Assembly (NCBI GenBank): GCA_039621445.1 | Contig: CP154957.1 | Coordinates: 13,632,947-13,696,946, forward strand | Length of the DNA: 64,000 bases | DNA from: Euglena gracilis | Lineage: Eukaryota > Euglenida > Euglenophyceae > Euglenales | Reading direction: 5' to 3' | Part shown: in pieces, positions 61,734 through 64,000 of the stretch | Layout of the letters: every line of letters starts with the position of its first letter | Numbering within the stretch: position 1 is the stretch's first letter | The notes under the pieces: model-generated | Seen by the model: only the letters and a program-made list of their open reading frames with translations | What the model was told of the DNA's origin: nothing | Databases searched by the model: none | Position numbers and translations under genes: made by a program

Positions 61734-63975
61734 TTAATGATGAAGCAGAGGTCTTCTCACTGCATTCGACGATTCCAGCCCATTCCATATTCGTCTGTGT
61801 CTTCCTTCATATCGAGGCTGATTTACCTCGTGTGCCGCGAAAAAGGGCTCGAAGTCGTCATGGTTCAGGATATTCCCGAACTGGGTTTCGAGGTGCTCAT
61901 GGAGGCCGATTTGGGCGTCCTTCCAGTCCGGCCGCAGATTCATCCTGCGTCGGTCTGGGTCATTGGGTCTGGTGTCTACCTCGGTGTATCCCCGAGGTAT
62001 CCACTTCCTGTGGATATCCACATCAGTGGTAATGTGTTCCAGGAAGTAGATGTAAACCTCCAGGACGTAGGTGATCCACGCCCTGTGCCAGTATTGTTGC
62101 AGCAGAAATATTTTCTGCCGGTGCTGTTTCAGCCACTTTTGGTCTTGCGTTCCGATCTGGGGATTCCGGCACTGATGCAGGAGAAATCTCCTGGTTGGCT
62201 GGCAACCGGCATTCTCGGCCGTCGGAGGCGGTTTTCCGCGTTCTCCGAAACCCCAGAAGTCAACAATATGTACTTCTTTGCAAAACTGGCATTTCAGTTG
62301 GTACCGTTGGGGGTACGCGAGGTCCACGTCCAGCACCTTGAACAGCGTGCCATACATGCTGCAGCCTGGGCCTGGAGTTTCTCCGGCAAGGGGTAACATT
62401 TGGACTGGATGCCCAGTGAGCCAACTGAATACATGTGAGTGAAGATTTCCTTCAGCTGTGCTACAAACGTTTCGTCGTCTTCACATGTATTCATACAGTC
62501 GATATAGTTCAGACCGTTTCGGTCAGTAAAAATGCCGAAGTTCTGGCAGGGGTATCCCAACCAGAACCATAGCTCCCAGAAAACGGTCATAAGGTCCAGG
62601 ACTACTTCATCCGAATGAGGGTATCCCTCAAACGCACGAAGTTCGGAACTGTAGAAAGAGCGTTTGCAGTGATCGTACATACGATTCTGCACAACCTCGA
62701 GCACCGCATCCGGTGGTCGGGGGATCACGTTGCCTGCGCGTGTATATGTCTGGAGATCTTCATCCATTTTCGGCCAGATTTCCTAAAGGTAGTTGAACAC
62801 CAGGGCAACGTCATAATCCCTCGTTTTCGAAGGTTCGGCGGATTTTCCGCATTTTCCTGCTGGGGGTCCGGAAGATTTTCCGCCTTTGCCTGGAGTTGGC
62901 CAAGCAGCTTTTCCGCCTTTGCCAGGTGGGGCTCTCCCACCTTTCTTCTGGCCTTTTCATTTCCCCCTACCCTTTTGCCTTTCCCTTGACTCTTACCCTT
63001 CCTGTCCGACAGCCATTCGCATGTCGCCCAGTAATCCCAGTATCCGGGGTCTTCCGGTGTGTACACAGGGTAAGTGACTGACTCCGTGCTGGGCGTTCGA
63101 GCCAATTCTTGCTCGGCGTCCATTCCGCGATTCGAGTAAACTGGTGCGACCGGGGGTGGTCGGGTTTCCCGACGTGCCCGTACTGCCGTCACATATGGCG
63201 CTGGCGAAGTTTCCTCATCAGCGTCGAAGGTGCATCGCCGCGGTCGGAATTTCCAACCTCGGCGAGCGGCGCTATGGCTGCGGCGTCAGATTTTCCGGGC
63301 CGCGGTCACGCTTGCCGGCGGCAGAGCTTGTGGGTCGTGCTGAAGGCGCTTCCGCCACAGCAACATCCCGCTGTCGCGCTGGTTGACCTGATCGTGGTGG
63401 GGCTGGGACTCCGGTGAGCGCCGCCACAGCAGCATCATACTGCTGGCGTTCTTCCCTTGTCATTTCCGCCCGGGCATGGTATCCCTGTCCGGCGGAAGGT
63501 GGGGGCTGACGTGCGATTTGTCTCTGGATCGTCACAGCATATTCATACTGTTGACGCTCTTCCTCGGAATCGAACGGCCGGCCAGTCCTCGGGTTAACAG
63601 GTTCATCCCGTGCCTGAGGGACTAGTGCCGCACGAGGCGCTGCCGCGGCTTCCCGCGGGCGAGCGCTTCGGGCAGTGCCAGACGTCGCGGGAGGGTTTCC
63701 CTCCGCTTGGCGTCTCGGCACAGGGTCAGGTATGGTTGGGTGGGGTGGAGGTGGATACACATTTTGATCTGGTGGTACGGGCCTGTCCGTATAAACAGGC
63801 GCCGTTTCCTGGGGGTAATCCCCAGAGACGGTGTACTGAGATACATGCTCCTGCGCGGGGTAATCCCGCCGGGGCATGCACTCAGGGGACCGAAAAATAC
63901 TCTCTTTCACGCGTGGCTGTTCACTCCGGAAAGGTTCTTCCCCTGTCTCTTCCTCGCGTAATCCGGGGAGTGAGC
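61734..63975 (-). pseudogene. Unidentified minus-strand gene, copy C, with frameshifts
   Basis: Four minus-strand frames follow each other with shifts between them. The first, 63910-63272, is a P/Q/R-rich disordered start with two DEERQQY-like repeats, SEEERQQYEYAV and REERQQYDAAV. The second, 63192-62725, has WDYWATCEWLSDRKGKSQ and repeated LxQLQAKAEN / ENAENPP. The third, 62767-62294, has VFWELWFWLGYPCQNFGIF and TCEDDETFVAQLKEIF. The fourth, 62399-61734, has YQLKCQFCKEVHIVDFWGF with CQFC and a later Cys. The pattern suggests one long protein with a disordered N-terminus and a zinc-binding, W-rich C-terminal part. I cannot assign a family. It may extend beyond the window edge. Confidence 0.5.
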
Positions 63976-64000
63976 ACGAAAACGTCCGGTGTAAGTGCCA

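Noticed and set aside
1-64000. tRNA, rRNA or spliced-leader genes
   Set aside because: I looked for cloverleaf-like or known conserved blocks by eye and saw none. A covariance-model search would be needed to exclude them.

Overview
The window is eukaryotic nuclear DNA, most likely from a large, repeat-rich genome of a single-celled alga or protist. The evidence is a Pumilio gene split by GT-AG introns, long runs of G or C, several classes of eukaryotic retrotransposon and a degenerate telomere-like repeat inside an intron. I cannot name the species. Only one conventional host gene is recognisable. Most of the rest is mobile DNA in various states of decay.

Region by region: (1) 1-8136 holds a plus-strand PUF/Pumilio gene. 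All eight RNA-binding repeats are visible on eight exon pieces, and the introns are filled with G/C-tract repeats, a duplicated segment and telomere-like sequence. (2) 8137-17340 has no convincing gene. It is a field of interspersed repeats: 10-bp arrays around a large imperfect palindrome, paired-hairpin G/C-tract elements, and AT-rich microsatellites. (3) 17344-27380 is a 47-bp tandem array that has been invaded by DIRS-type (tyrosine-recombinase) retrotransposons. A 220-bp internally deleted copy sits in the array. A longer copy, element 2, lies across the array, and a complete copy, element 1 (18855-23385), is nested inside element 2's gag-like ORF. Element 1 has split inverted terminal repeats and an internal complementary region that equals the circle junction. 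(4) 28038-31000 is a DIRS end fragment joined to an oppositely oriented, decayed third DIRS body. (5) 31000-39365 is a nearly intact chromodomain-bearing Ty3/Gypsy element. Its pol carries a cytosine-5 methyltransferase-like domain and an NPPW adenine-methyltransferase-like domain upstream of protease, RT, RNase H, integrase and chromodomain. (6) 41070-53140 is a decayed relative. Its gag is interrupted by a small LTR element (43138-45564), its pol by an antisense insert, and the palm of its RT is inverted in place. (7) 54086-57010 is a third, truncated Gypsy-like element with its methyltransferase-like module between protease and RT. (8) 57030-58607 and 61734-64000, and also 47410-49650, carry minus-strand remains of proteins I do not recognise. 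Between them are a MITE-like element and a GGGA array.

The most interesting theme is DNA methyltransferase modules travelling in retroelements. The same compact NPPW-type module is present in DIRS elements (after RNase H), in the intact chromovirus (before protease), in another Gypsy-like element (after protease), and as the main recognisable content of a small LTR element that lacks RT. A cytosine-5 methyltransferase-like domain is present in both chromoviruses. Capture of cytosine methyltransferases by eukaryotic retrotransposons has been reported before, and DIRS elements are known to carry a Dam-like domain. The two-domain chromovirus and the methyltransferase-only LTR element are the parts I would check for novelty.
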